NCBI GenBank assembly: GCA_021151585.1
Contig: JAGKWX010000007.1
Span: forward strand, 1-61,304
Source of the DNA: Alphaproteobacteria bacterium
GTDB taxonomy: Bacteria; Pseudomonadota; Gammaproteobacteria; JAGOUN01
Direction: 5' to 3'
DNA: 61,304 bases
Position numbers and translations under genes: made by a program. The notes below the pieces were generated by a model that was not told the origin of the DNA, searched no databases, and worked only from the letters and a program-made list of their open reading frames with translations. Below, piece after piece: positions 38,187 through 46,783 of this stretch; position 1 is the stretch's first letter; every line of letters begins with the position of its first letter.

Positions 38187-39362
38187 TCAAGTCATCCAGA
38201 CCGGAGAATGATGCACAGCACTAGCAATTTCCGACATTAATGATTTGAGCGAATCAATTTTGTTCACAAAACTCATGCCGCTACTAATACATAGCCGAGC
38301 CTCAGGCGACTTGATCTCGTATAAACGCTTAATTGCTGACAACACGACGATCATTTGTTCATTTTCCGCCTTGCGAAACCGCTCGTAATATCGCAAATTG
38401 CGCGTAGCTGCGCCAGCCTGCTCGATAGCGATAAATGCATCGGCTAATACAATAACATCTTGTATCGCAAGATTTAAACCTTGTCCTGCCATAGGATGAA
38501 TAGTATGTGCGGCATCCGCACAAAGTATCACTCGATTTTTAACATATTGCGTTACATGACGCATAGTTAATGGAAATGCATATCTTTGTCCAATCTGAGA
38601 GATGCTGCCCAAGCGCGACTCAAAGGCAACATTTAATTCTTTTGTGAAATCTGCGTCGTCCAATGCCAGCAAATTGTCAGCGCGCTCTGGCGGCACCGAC
38701 CACACTATAGAAGCATGATGAATTTCGCGGAATGGCAGTAAGGCCAGCGGCCCTTCTTCAGTAAACTTTTGATATGCTGTTTGTCTATGCGATGTTTCTG
38801 TTACCACTTGCGCCGTAATTGCAGTATGATTATAGGGAGCTGAGCGCATGGAAAATTGCATCTTTTCTCGCACCCAAGATCGCCCACCATCACAGGCAAT
38901 CAGATATTGAGCGTATATGACCGACGTTTCCGTTTGCAAACAGACTTGAGTATGATCCTCATAGACTTCTTGACATAACTCCTGAGCTAACAAACGTAAC
39001 TGCGTGCTTTGTTTGACTCGCACTAATAAAGCATCGTGTAACAACTGGTCTTGAACTATAAAACCCAAAGGATCATCAGCAATATACGGCGCATCAAAGT
39101 GTATTTTTCCACCACAATGATCCCATATGTCCATATGATAATAAGGACTCGCCTGCAATATATCAGGCTTCCACACATCGATGTGCTGCCATAATTTTAC
39201 ACTCAACGAGTTAACCGCACTACAGCGGTGGCGCTGCGCCTTGCCATCATCAACGATAATCACACGATAAGAGGTGTTTTTTTCTAACAAACATGCCAAT
39301 GTTAAACCTGCAATGCCTGCGCCCACAATAATAATATCTGTCGTATAAGATTTGTTCATCAC
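38187..39362 (-). CDS. UbiH/UbiF/VisC-family FAD-dependent monooxygenase
   Basis: 391 residues. It starts with an ADP-binding beta-alpha-beta fold (IIIVGAGIAGLTLACLLE). The middle motif AQYLIACDGGRSWVRE and the second FAD motif CADAAHTIHPMAGQGLNLAI place it with the hydroxylases of ubiquinone synthesis. Which ring position it hydroxylates cannot be decided without a tree. Divergent from idi; the coding start lies inside the idi promoter region, so the two start regions overlap. The cold-shock gene follows after 60 nt. Confidence 0.87.
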   Translation of the reverse strand: MMNKSYTTDIIIVGAGIAGLTLACLLEKNTSYRVIIVDDGKAQRHRCSAVNSLSVKLWQHIDVWKPDILQASPYYHMDIWDHCGGKIHFDAPYIADDPLGFIVQDQLLHDALLVRVKQSTQLRLLAQELCQEVYEDHTQVCLQTETSVIYAQYLIACDGGRSWVREKMQFSMRSAPYNHTAITAQVVTETSHRQTAYQKFTEEGPLALLPFREIHHASIVWSVPPERADNLLALDDADFTKELNVAFESRLGSISQIGQRYAFPLTMRHVTQYVKNRVILCADAAHTIHPMAGQGLNLAIQDVIVLADAFIAIEQAGAATRNLRYYERFRKAENEQMIVVLSAIKRLYEIKSPEARLCISSGMSFVNKIDSLKSLMSEIASAVHHSPVWMT

Positions 39363-39380
39363 AAAAGCCTCGTGTATAAT
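39352..39380 (+). promoter_or_regulatory. Candidate sigma-70 promoter of the mevalonate operon
   Basis: TTGTTC (39352-39357), a 17-nt spacer and a perfect TATAAT (39375-39380) lie 29 nt before the idi ATG at 39409. The -35 lies within the first codons of the divergent ubiH-like gene. Confidence 0.5.
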
Positions 39381-39408
39381 ACTTTTATTTTCGCATAATT
39401 ATTATCAA

Positions 39409-39933
39409 ATGTCAGAACAAGTCATCCTCGTCGATCAATATGATCAGGAAATCGGTCAGCAAGAAAAACTGAAAGCACATGAGCTCGCACAATGTCATCG
39501 TGCATTTTCAGTGTTTATGTATCGTGTGAATGAGCAAAAAAACGTAGAAATTCTATTGCAACAACGTCATCAAGAAAAATACCATTGCGGCAACCTATGG
39601 ACAAATACCTGTTGCGGACATCCACGCCCAGGCGAAACAACACTAGCCGCCGCGACCAGAAGACTATTTGAGGAAATGGGTATTCGATCTCAATTAAAAG
39701 AAATTGGCGCCTTTCATTATATTGCAACATTCGATAATGGCTTGACAGAAAATGAAATTGATCACGTCTTTATCGGGACCATGCATAATGAAAAAATAAC
39801 GCCACACCCCGAAGAGATTCAAGACTATCGCTGGATGAGCACTCAAGAATTAAACGAGGCAATAACAAAAAAGCCAGATCAGTTCACACCGTGGTTACAA
39901 CAAGCATTAAATATAGTATCCTCAGCACTATAA
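39409..39933 (+). CDS. idi: Isopentenyl-diphosphate delta-isomerase, type 1
   Basis: 174 residues from the ATG at 39409, giving the normal type 1 length. A frame extension to 39352 contains the promoter and is not real. Nudix-like fold with catalytic Cys in NTCCGHPRPGE, metal-binding RRLFEEMGI and the Glu-bearing ENEIDHVF. It interconverts IPP and DMAPP, the last step of the mevalonate route encoded downstream. First gene of the operon. Type 1 isomerases are sporadic in bacteria, so this gene with the rest of the pathway suggests old transfer into the lineage. Confidence 0.95.
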   Translation: MSEQVILVDQYDQEIGQQEKLKAHELAQCHRAFSVFMYRVNEQKNVEILLQQRHQEKYHCGNLWTNTCCGHPRPGETTLAAATRRLFEEMGIRSQLKEIGAFHYIATFDNGLTENEIDHVFIGTMHNEKITPHPEEIQDYRWMSTQELNEAITKKPDQFTPWLQQALNIVSSAL

Positions 39934-39951
39934 AATAAAGTGCGAGATTAT

Positions 39952-40977
39952 ATGCAACACGCCCTTATCCCTATGCAAACCGTCGGCCCGATAACTATAT
40001 CTGGCCCAGAATTGAACGCAAAAATTTATGCGCCCCTAGCAACCTATGAAACACCATTATGGGCGTCAGTTAATCGCGGCGCACGCATCTTTACCTATTG
40101 TGAAAACGGTATTCGTGCTATTATCACCAATGAACGTATGGCTCGCTCTATCACTCTTCAGGCTAACAATGCATTGATAGCACAACAAGCATTGCATGAT
40201 ATTTTACAACAACAACATGAATTACACGAAGCCGTTGCGCAATCCAGTCGATTTGCAAAACTTATCCACATTCATCCAGAACAAATCGGCAATCTTATTT
40301 ATTTACGTTTAGAATTTACGACAGGCGATGCTTCCGGTCACAATATGGCAACATTCGCAAGCGAACATATCCAAAATCATATTTTAAAAAAACATCCGGA
40401 ACTGCGCTATGTGGCCATTTCCGGAAATATGTGTACTGATAAAAAAGTGTCTGCCATTAATGGCATTTTAGGCAGGGGCAAGTCTGTCATCGCTGAAGCC
40501 CTTGTTCCTCGGAAAATTTGTCAGCGTTTTTTAAAAGTTTCTCCTGAAACCATTGTAGACACTCATATTAAAAAAAATCTACTTGGCTCAATTGCCGCCG
40601 GAAGTTTGCGCAGCGCCAATGCACATGCTGCCAATATGCTACTCGCTTTTTATTTAGCCACCGGCCAAGATGCGGCCAATATTGTTGAAGGATCACAAGC
40701 CATTGTGCACTGTGAAATGCAACATGACGACATGTATTTTTCAGTGACCATTCCGAACATTATCGTTGGCACGATTGGCAACGGAAAAGGCTTGGATTTT
40801 GTTCGCAATAATCTCCATGCCATGGGCTTAACAGAACATACAGAACCAGGCACAAATGCTCGTAAACTCGCCCTAATTGCCGCAGCAACAGTATTATGCG
40901 GTGAATTATCATTATTAGGCGCAATAGCAAATCCAGGCGAATTAATGCACAGTCATATAGCGATTGAAAGAGGTTAA
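39952..40977 (+). CDS. HMG-CoA reductase (short form, catalytic domain only)
   Basis: 341 residues. Catalytic residues of class I enzymes are present: Glu in APLATYETPLWASVNRG, Lys in GNMCTDKKVSAIN, Asp in ATGQDAANIVEGS, and His near the end in HSHIAIERG; GTIGNGKGL binds nucleotide. It lacks the membrane anchor and most of the N-terminal dimerisation (ENVIG-type) segment of longer class I enzymes. It converts HMG-CoA to mevalonate. The start is uncertain: ATG at 39952, or GTG at 39940, 6 nt after the idi stop. Confidence 0.9.
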   Translation: MQHALIPMQTVGPITISGPELNAKIYAPLATYETPLWASVNRGARIFTYCENGIRAIITNERMARSITLQANNALIAQQALHDILQQQHELHEAVAQSSRFAKLIHIHPEQIGNLIYLRLEFTTGDASGHNMATFASEHIQNHILKKHPELRYVAISGNMCTDKKVSAINGILGRGKSVIAEALVPRKICQRFLKVSPETIVDTHIKKNLLGSIAAGSLRSANAHAANMLLAFYLATGQDAANIVEGSQAIVHCEMQHDDMYFSVTIPNIIVGTIGNGKGLDFVRNNLHAMGLTEHTEPGTNARKLALIAAATVLCGELSLLGAIANPGELMHSHIAIERG

Positions 40978-40981
40978 TAAC

Positions 40982-42148
40982 ATGCAACTAGGTATTGAGG
41001 CAATCAGTTTTTTCACATCCAGCATGTATGTAGATTTGGCGACCATCGCGGAACAGCGGCATCTACCTGCTGATAAGTTTTATACTACGCTAGGTCAATA
41101 TCACATGGCGGTTCCTGCCGTCGATGAAGACATCGTCACGCTCGCCGCCAATGCAGCGGCAAGAATCGTGAATGATGATAATCGTCATGCCATTAGCAAT
41201 ATATTTTTTGCCACTGAATCTGGGGTAGATCAATCTAAATCAGCGGCTACTTATATTCATCGCTTATTAAATTTACCGGATACTTGCCGGGCCATTGAAA
41301 TAAAACAAGCCTGTTATGGTGCGACCGCTGGCCTTCAACTGGCCTTAGCGCTAATTGCCCGTGACCCATCACAAAAAATTTTAGTCTTGGCCTCAGATAT
41401 TGCGCGCTATGGTTTAGGCACAGAAGGCGAGTCATCACAAGGCTGTGGCGCCGTTGCACTGTTATTATCTGCGGACCCAAAGATTGTAACACTGTCATCA
41501 GAATCCGGATATTATACACAAGATATTATGGATTTTTGGCGACCTAATTATCGTGATGAAGCCCTGGTTGAAGGCTTATACTCTAGTCGTATGTATTTAC
41601 AATGCCTAGAAAAATGCTGGAATACTTACCAGACAAAAGCGCAACGTGCTTTTTCTGACTACACACAATTTTGCTATCACACCCCAGTCGCTAAACTGGC
41701 CGAAAAAGCACATAAATTATTGTGCAAAATCAACGGCACTCCTATTAATGATACAGCAGCAGAAGAAAAATTATATAACAGCTTAAAATACGGCCGCACT
41801 ATCGGCAATAGTTATACCGCATCACTATATGTTGCACTGAATTCTTTAATGGATAATACAGCAGAAAATTTGAGTGGCCAACGTGTTGGATTCTTCTCTT
41901 ATGGCTCAGGATGCGTTGCTGAATATTTTAGCGGGGTGTTTACGCATGATTATCAACAACACCTGTGCACTTCAGCACATCAAGAGATGATTAAAGACAG
42001 ACAAGCATTGACTCATGCAGAATATGTAGACTATTACAAAAAAAATTTGCCCATCGATGGCAGCACGCTGAAGTTACCAACACAACAAAAAGGCCCGTTC
42101 CGTCTCGCCGGCATTGAGAATCATAAGCGAGTTTACCAACACATTTAA
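40982..42148 (+). CDS. Hydroxymethylglutaryl-CoA synthase
   Basis: 388 residues, starting at the ATG at 40982 with AGAGG 8 nt upstream inside the end of the reductase gene. It condenses acetyl-CoA with acetoacetyl-CoA. The thiolase-fold active-site Cys is in EIKQACYGATAGLQLA; the downstream catalytic His and Glu lie around FCYHTPVAKLAEKAH and ATESGVDQSKS. Near the C-terminus is the typical FSYGSGCVAEYFSG. The reductase gene ends 4 nt before. Normal size for bacterial HMG-CoA synthases. Confidence 0.93.
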   Translation: MQLGIEAISFFTSSMYVDLATIAEQRHLPADKFYTTLGQYHMAVPAVDEDIVTLAANAAARIVNDDNRHAISNIFFATESGVDQSKSAATYIHRLLNLPDTCRAIEIKQACYGATAGLQLALALIARDPSQKILVLASDIARYGLGTEGESSQGCGAVALLLSADPKIVTLSSESGYYTQDIMDFWRPNYRDEALVEGLYSSRMYLQCLEKCWNTYQTKAQRAFSDYTQFCYHTPVAKLAEKAHKLLCKINGTPINDTAAEEKLYNSLKYGRTIGNSYTASLYVALNSLMDNTAENLSGQRVGFFSYGSGCVAEYFSGVFTHDYQQHLCTSAHQEMIKDRQALTHAEYVDYYKKNLPIDGSTLKLPTQQKGPFRLAGIENHKRVYQHI

Positions 42149-42175
42149 TCTTATTTAGATAAACAGGAGAACCAT

Positions 42176-43438
42176 ATGTTAAACCGCGATAATCAAAAAT
42201 GGATGCTGCTTAAGCACCCCAAGGGTCTATCTAGTTGTATTTTTTTAGATGTGAAGCTTCACCCCATGGCCGCTTTCTCGACCCTTAGCATAGAAAAAAC
42301 CGACCCTAATAAGCGCACAGTAACCGTACAGGTAAAGCCTGAACCTAACGAGCCCAGCGCCCAACTACATAATAGGCTAACTACTGCGATTAATATCCCA
42401 GCATGGTCTGAAACAATAATATCCAATCAACACTGGATCGATACCGAAGCAACAGAGCAGGGTAGCGAATCTCTCAAAAATTACATAGATCTCTTCCGAT
42501 CGATCGAAGATATCGACGATGAGGCTTATGCACACCTATTGTTTTTTGCCGGGCATCCATCAATATTAATCGATCGTGCATTAGAGCCAACATTAATCGA
42601 TCGCGCATTACCGTACATCCCTCTGCTCAGTCGACAGCCTGAAGATAAATTTAGCGATGCAAAGGATATGATTTTTAAATATCAACAATTTTATGGCTTA
42701 GGCACTCAAATTGCCTTTCATTTATCACTACAATATGCGATTTATACATATTCAATGACTCGTCAAGCTAAAAAAACTATCGATCCAACATCTGAGATTG
42801 AGCTTGATAAGCACTGCCGAGACACAAGGATTACGTTAGATAATAAAATATATGATCTTTGCAAAGAATTAACTGCTTATTCTGAATCAGCTGAAATACT
42901 GTTCGCCGCACTATATTATGCAAAAGCGCTAGAAAACCAGACTGATACGGATGAAATATTTGCATTTTTAGAAGAAAACGAAAAGAATCGGCGGTTTTTT
43001 TTAACATGGAACCTAGTCAAAAAATTCAATACGGCTCTGATTGTAGACTATAAAAATTATGACTTAAGCAAAAAAATGCTTAAAGCAATCTCTCGACACA
43101 ATCCTAACTTTAACCTAGCCAGAGAAAATTTATTCGGAACATATACTCTATCGCTACAAAACCTTGAAAAAAACTCAGAAGAATATGACAACATAACTGA
43201 TGACCTTCTTGATGATGCTTTAACAGCAGGGGATCCACATCATATCGATGCTGCAATTATGCTCGGATTAGGTGATGATATATTGGCAGAGCCAAAGAAA
43301 TTTGTTTCTACAGATGCCAAAGAAAAATCTATTCTAATTAGTGCCACAGCTTTTAAAAGCTTGTTAAATAGGGTGCGAGCAGCCGAAAAGCAACCGAAAT
43401 CCGAAGCGCCTGATTCAATGAGCACTTTTAAGGTTTAA
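42176..43438 (+). CDS. Unknown 420-aa protein inside the mevalonate operon
   Basis: I do not recognise it. It has a good ribosome site (CAGGAGA, 7 nt before ATG) and lies 27 nt after HMG-CoA synthase on the same strand, so it is probably co-transcribed. It has no signal peptide, no membrane helix, and is largely helical after residue 120, with acidic patches. Residues ~129-146 are a duplicated nonapeptide (ILIDRALEP, then TLIDRALPY). The C-terminus is charged and short-tailed (AEKQPKSEAPDSMSTFKV). Nothing suggests an isoprenoid enzyme. It may be an inserted gene, perhaps an effector. Confidence 0.75.
   Translation: MLNRDNQKWMLLKHPKGLSSCIFLDVKLHPMAAFSTLSIEKTDPNKRTVTVQVKPEPNEPSAQLHNRLTTAINIPAWSETIISNQHWIDTEATEQGSESLKNYIDLFRSIEDIDDEAYAHLLFFAGHPSILIDRALEPTLIDRALPYIPLLSRQPEDKFSDAKDMIFKYQQFYGLGTQIAFHLSLQYAIYTYSMTRQAKKTIDPTSEIELDKHCRDTRITLDNKIYDLCKELTAYSESAEILFAALYYAKALENQTDTDEIFAFLEENEKNRRFFLTWNLVKKFNTALIVDYKNYDLSKKMLKAISRHNPNFNLARENLFGTYTLSLQNLEKNSEEYDNITDDLLDDALTAGDPHHIDAAIMLGLGDDILAEPKKFVSTDAKEKSILISATAFKSLLNRVRAAEKQPKSEAPDSMSTFKV
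42561..42614 (+). repeat. In-frame 27-bp tandem duplication within the unknown 420-aa gene
   Basis: Two adjacent 27-nt units (42561-42587 and 42588-42614) share CAAYATTAATCGATCGYGCA plus TTA, differing by two transitions over the first 23 nt. They encode ILIDRALEP and TLIDRALPY. The unit length keeps the frame. Confidence 0.8.
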
Positions 43439-43477
43439 TAGAATAACCAAGGTATGCTGATATAGCTGATCACGAAC

Positions 43478-43520
43478 ACAAGGCAAGAACAAGCCGTTCA
43501 AGCCTTGTTACTATATTTTT
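43478..43520 (+). terminator. Possible terminator or attenuator between the unknown gene and mevalonate kinase
   Basis: Stem ACAAGGC (43478-43484) / GCCTTGT (43502-43508) is continued inward by GAAC/GTTC. It is followed within 8 nt by ATTTTT. A second small palindrome (AGAGTTTTAAACTCT) is at about 43521. The 200-nt gap here is the widest in the operon, so the kinases may have their own promoter. Confidence 0.4.
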
Positions 43521-43644
43521 AGAGTTTTAAACTCTGAAAATCATTATTTTTCTTCTTTTTAACCAAAACCGCCCTTCGCACAGTCTAATTTTTACAGTAG
43601 ACTTGAAAAATAATGTCACTTCTTTCAACGCGCTTTACAAGTTC

Positions 43645-44649
43645 ATGAACACTATTACAATTAACTCTCCCGGCAAACTGATTCTCTCAGGTGAGCACGC
43701 CGTGGTTTATGGCGCGCCGGCGTGTGCATTGGCTGTCAATAAAACCATAGAAGGTCACTATCAAACTCGCGATGATAACATTGTAACGATTCACAACACT
43801 GATCTAAACATGGATGTCTCTCTGTCATTATTCGATATATATCAACTGCATGACGAAGTATCGAAGCGCTATGATGACTTTAAACAGGGCCATCTTGCTA
43901 TTCACCAAGTAACCCGACATCCGATTGAATTATGCTGGTTTGCAATTGCACAAACACTTGCAGAGGCTAACGTCGCTCACCCCCTGCAGGGCTTCAATCT
44001 AAGGTTAAGTTCAAATATTCCGTTAGGCTGCGGCATGGGCTCATCAGCCGCATTAATTGTGAATGTAATTCTCGGCATCAACGCATTGTTTAATTTACAG
44101 TTAGCACAAGAAAAAATATTTGCATTAGCGCTAACAGCGGAAAATTTACAGCACGGTTATTCTAGTGGATTGGATGTTAAATTAAGTCTGACAGGCGGCA
44201 TGCATGTCTTTCGAAAAAACCAACCATTACAATCGATTGCCATAGCATCATCATTACCTTTGCAATACGTCAATTCTGGCAAGCCAGAAAGCAGCACTGG
44301 TGAATGTGTTGCACATGTTAAACAACAAAATTTTTCAACATCGCTATGGCAAGAATTTGAAACAACCACACTCGCATTTATCGATGCCTTAAAAAACAAC
44401 CATCACCAGAGATTGCTAGAGGCCATCAAGAAAAATCATCGTTTATTATGCCATATCGGTGTTGTACCAACACAGATTCAAAGCATAATTGCGGATATCG
44501 AATCTCAAGGTGGGGCCGCCAAAATCTGCGGCGCCGGCAGTATTCGCGGCAATAATGCAGGCATGATTTTAATGACAACTAATGTTGAACGGCCAGAAAT
44601 AGAGTTATTAACCGCTAATCACTGCGGGGCTTGTATACAAGCCATGTAA
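43645..44649 (+). CDS. Mevalonate kinase
   Basis: 334-residue GHMP kinase. The N-terminal motif INSPGKLILSGEHAVVYG is the mevalonate-kinase signature. The ATP loop is SSNIPLGCGMGSSAALIV and the C-terminal Gly motif is AAKICGAGSIRGNNAG. It phosphorylates mevalonate at C5. I chose the ATG at 43645, because the frame can open earlier only at a TTG (43603) and the family starts near this point. No clear ribosome site is seen, possibly because the leader forms structure. Another GHMP kinase follows after 92 nt. Confidence 0.85.
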   Translation: MNTITINSPGKLILSGEHAVVYGAPACALAVNKTIEGHYQTRDDNIVTIHNTDLNMDVSLSLFDIYQLHDEVSKRYDDFKQGHLAIHQVTRHPIELCWFAIAQTLAEANVAHPLQGFNLRLSSNIPLGCGMGSSAALIVNVILGINALFNLQLAQEKIFALALTAENLQHGYSSGLDVKLSLTGGMHVFRKNQPLQSIAIASSLPLQYVNSGKPESSTGECVAHVKQQNFSTSLWQEFETTTLAFIDALKNNHHQRLLEAIKKNHRLLCHIGVVPTQIQSIIADIESQGGAAKICGAGSIRGNNAGMILMTTNVERPEIELLTANHCGACIQAM

Positions 44650-44741
44650 TGGATTGTAGTTTCTTTTTATCTCACTTAAAATCCAACTCATAACTAGGTA
44701 TTTAAACATGCATAATCGATAAACAGGGTTGGGACGAATTT

Positions 44742-45728
44742 ATGACGAAGCAGCAGCAATTCCAACGCCGATTCGAATCCTCCGCCCCCGGCTCCATCAT
44801 GATTATGGGCGAACATGCCGTTTTACGAAATAAATTAGCCTTGGTTGCCGCGGTCGATAAACGCATCACGGTAACATTAACGCCGCAAGAAAACGGTCAC
44901 ATAGAAATTTATTCTGAGCTAGGTGAATATCATGCGCACTTACATCAACTTGAAGATTCGTCAACGTTTCGTTTTGTTATCGCTGCGATAAAATATTATC
45001 AGGAAAAAATAGCCAATGGTTTTCGATTAGATATTCATTCAGAATTTTCAAGCACCGTCGGCTTGGGTTCTTCAGCAGCGGTGGTGGTTGCGACATTATC
45101 TTGTATACAGCAGTGGATTAACGGCACAAATACAACTCGCTCCTACACTGAGACTCATGCCACAGATCTACGTCAACTATTTTTAGATGCGCGAGCCGTT
45201 ATTCAACTAGTACAAGGCCGTGGATCGGGCGCTGATGTCGCAGCGAGTGTTTATGGCGGAATTATTGCATATCGCATTGAACCATGTTTTATTGAAAAAT
45301 CAGACCATATTTTCGATATTGCTCTCATCTACACTGGATATAAAACTCCAACACCCGAAGTCATACGCATTGTTGATGAAAAAATAACATCGAATCCAGA
45401 AAAATATGCCCATATCTTTGAAGACATGAATCATTATAGCAAACAAGCTTGGATAAGCATTCAACAAAAAAACTGGCTCAAATTAGGAAAAATCATGCAA
45501 CAACATCAACTGGCACAAATAGAACTCGGTGTTTGTGATGCTACAACCTCTGAATTATTAGCCTTGCTAGAACAAGATAAACATGTCATCGGATGCAAAA
45601 TTTCCGGCTCTGGACTGGGCGACTGCGTGATTGCATTAACAACCGCTGAATTTCGATGGCACAACACGACATTTCCACTCATTAATGCGCACTTATCAAG
45701 CCAGGAGGTTATCAGTGCAAGCTCATAA
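44742..45728 (+). CDS. GHMP kinase, probable phosphomevalonate kinase (or second mevalonate kinase)
   Basis: 328 residues. Motifs are SSAPGSIMIMGEHAVLRNK, the ATP loop SSTVGLGSSAAVVVATL and the C-terminal GCKISGSGLGDCV. It resembles mevalonate kinase, but the cluster already has one and lacks any other candidate for phosphomevalonate kinase, so by pathway logic it phosphorylates phosphomevalonate. Alternatively it is a mevalonate kinase paralogue and the other gene does that step. The next gene starts within its last codons (14-nt overlap). Confidence 0.75.
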   Translation: MTKQQQFQRRFESSAPGSIMIMGEHAVLRNKLALVAAVDKRITVTLTPQENGHIEIYSELGEYHAHLHQLEDSSTFRFVIAAIKYYQEKIANGFRLDIHSEFSSTVGLGSSAAVVVATLSCIQQWINGTNTTRSYTETHATDLRQLFLDARAVIQLVQGRGSGADVAASVYGGIIAYRIEPCFIEKSDHIFDIALIYTGYKTPTPEVIRIVDEKITSNPEKYAHIFEDMNHYSKQAWISIQQKNWLKLGKIMQQHQLAQIELGVCDATTSELLALLEQDKHVIGCKISGSGLGDCVIALTTAEFRWHNTTFPLINAHLSSQEVISASS

Positions 45729-46749
45729 CAGCATAAGTTGTTTACTTCAAGATCGTCACATACAGCCTAAAACAAGTTCTGCCACCGCTTTTGCGCCTGT
45801 TAACATTGCGCTCATTAAATATTGGGGTAAACGAAATACGGCGTTAAATCTCCCGATAACAAATAGTCTGTCTGTTGCTTTACCGAACAAAGGAACAACA
45901 ACCCATATTCAACTAAATACGCGACATCGTGATACGTATTATTTAAATAATCAACTTGTTGATATGGACAGTGAATTTGCTAGACGTTTACATAAGTTTT
46001 GCGACCTCTTTCGCTTTGAAGAAAATTATCACTTTGATATCCATACAGAAAACAATATTCCAACCGCAGCAGGATTGGCCTCTTCAGCCTCTGGTTTTGC
46101 CGCAGTAACTTTAGCATTTGATCAACTGTTTGATTGGAAACTTGAAAAATCGCAACTCTCTATTCTGGCACGCCTGGGCAGCGGCAGCGCCTGTCGTTCC
46201 TTATGGACCGGCTTAGTCGAATGGGAGCAAGGCAGCCGCGAAGATGGTTTAGATAGTTACGCTCATCCTCTAAATATAGAGAGCAAGTTTATGCGAGCTC
46301 AAGATCATATCGATCATTTCCTAACTCAATTTTGTATTGGCTTGTTAATCTTTGAACAAGATAAAAAAATTATTAGCTCTCGCGAAGCCATGTTAAACAC
46401 CGTAAAAACCTCGCCTTCTTATACACAGTGGCCACAGCAAGTCATGCATGATTTACAAGAAATAAAACAGGCTATTGCAGACAACAATTTTGTCGGCATG
46501 GCCGAAATTGCAGAACGTAATGCACTGGCAATGCATAAAACAATGTTCGATAGTACTCCAAGTACAAATTACTGCACAGAACGAACGATTGCTTATCGCG
46601 AGAAAATATGGGCTTTACGAAAATCTGGCATTCCAGTTTATTTCACCCAAGATGCGGGACCTAATTTGAAATTATTATTTCCGACTCAAGTTGAAGATAA
46701 AATACATGAAATATTTCCAGAAATTAAGGAAACTATTTACCTAATATAA
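45715..46749 (+). CDS. mvaD: Diphosphomevalonate decarboxylase
   Basis: 344 residues from a GTG at 45715 that has AGGAGG 6 nt before it; the in-frame ATG at 45685 has no such site. ATP-dependent decarboxylation of diphosphomevalonate to isopentenyl diphosphate. Signatures: VNIALIKYWGKRN, PITNSLSVAL, IPTAAGLASSASGFAA (P-loop) and RLGSGSACRSLWTG with the catalytic region Ser/Arg. It has the normal size for the family. It overlaps the previous kinase gene by 14 nt, so coupling is likely. Last gene of the operon, facing the histone-like gene. Confidence 0.94.
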   Translation: MQAHNSISCLLQDRHIQPKTSSATAFAPVNIALIKYWGKRNTALNLPITNSLSVALPNKGTTTHIQLNTRHRDTYYLNNQLVDMDSEFARRLHKFCDLFRFEENYHFDIHTENNIPTAAGLASSASGFAAVTLAFDQLFDWKLEKSQLSILARLGSGSACRSLWTGLVEWEQGSREDGLDSYAHPLNIESKFMRAQDHIDHFLTQFCIGLLIFEQDKKIISSREAMLNTVKTSPSYTQWPQQVMHDLQEIKQAIADNNFVGMAEIAERNALAMHKTMFDSTPSTNYCTERTIAYREKIWALRKSGIPVYFTQDAGPNLKLLFPTQVEDKIHEIFPEIKETIYLI

Positions 46750-46750
46750 C

Positions 46751-46779
46751 AGAGGGCAACTCATCGAGCGCCCTCTTTA
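46751..46779. terminator. Possible bidirectional terminator between mvaD and the histone-like gene
   Basis: Stem AGAGGGC (46751-46757) / GCCCTCT (46770-46776), loop 12 nt, followed by TTT on the plus strand. T-runs are short on both sides, so strength is uncertain, but the position between convergent stops fits. Confidence 0.5.
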
Positions 46780-46783
46780 AAGA

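Noticed and set aside
39352..39408. N-terminal extension of idi
   Set aside because: The extension would contain the promoter and overlaps the start of the divergent gene; normal enzyme length is reached from the ATG at 39409.
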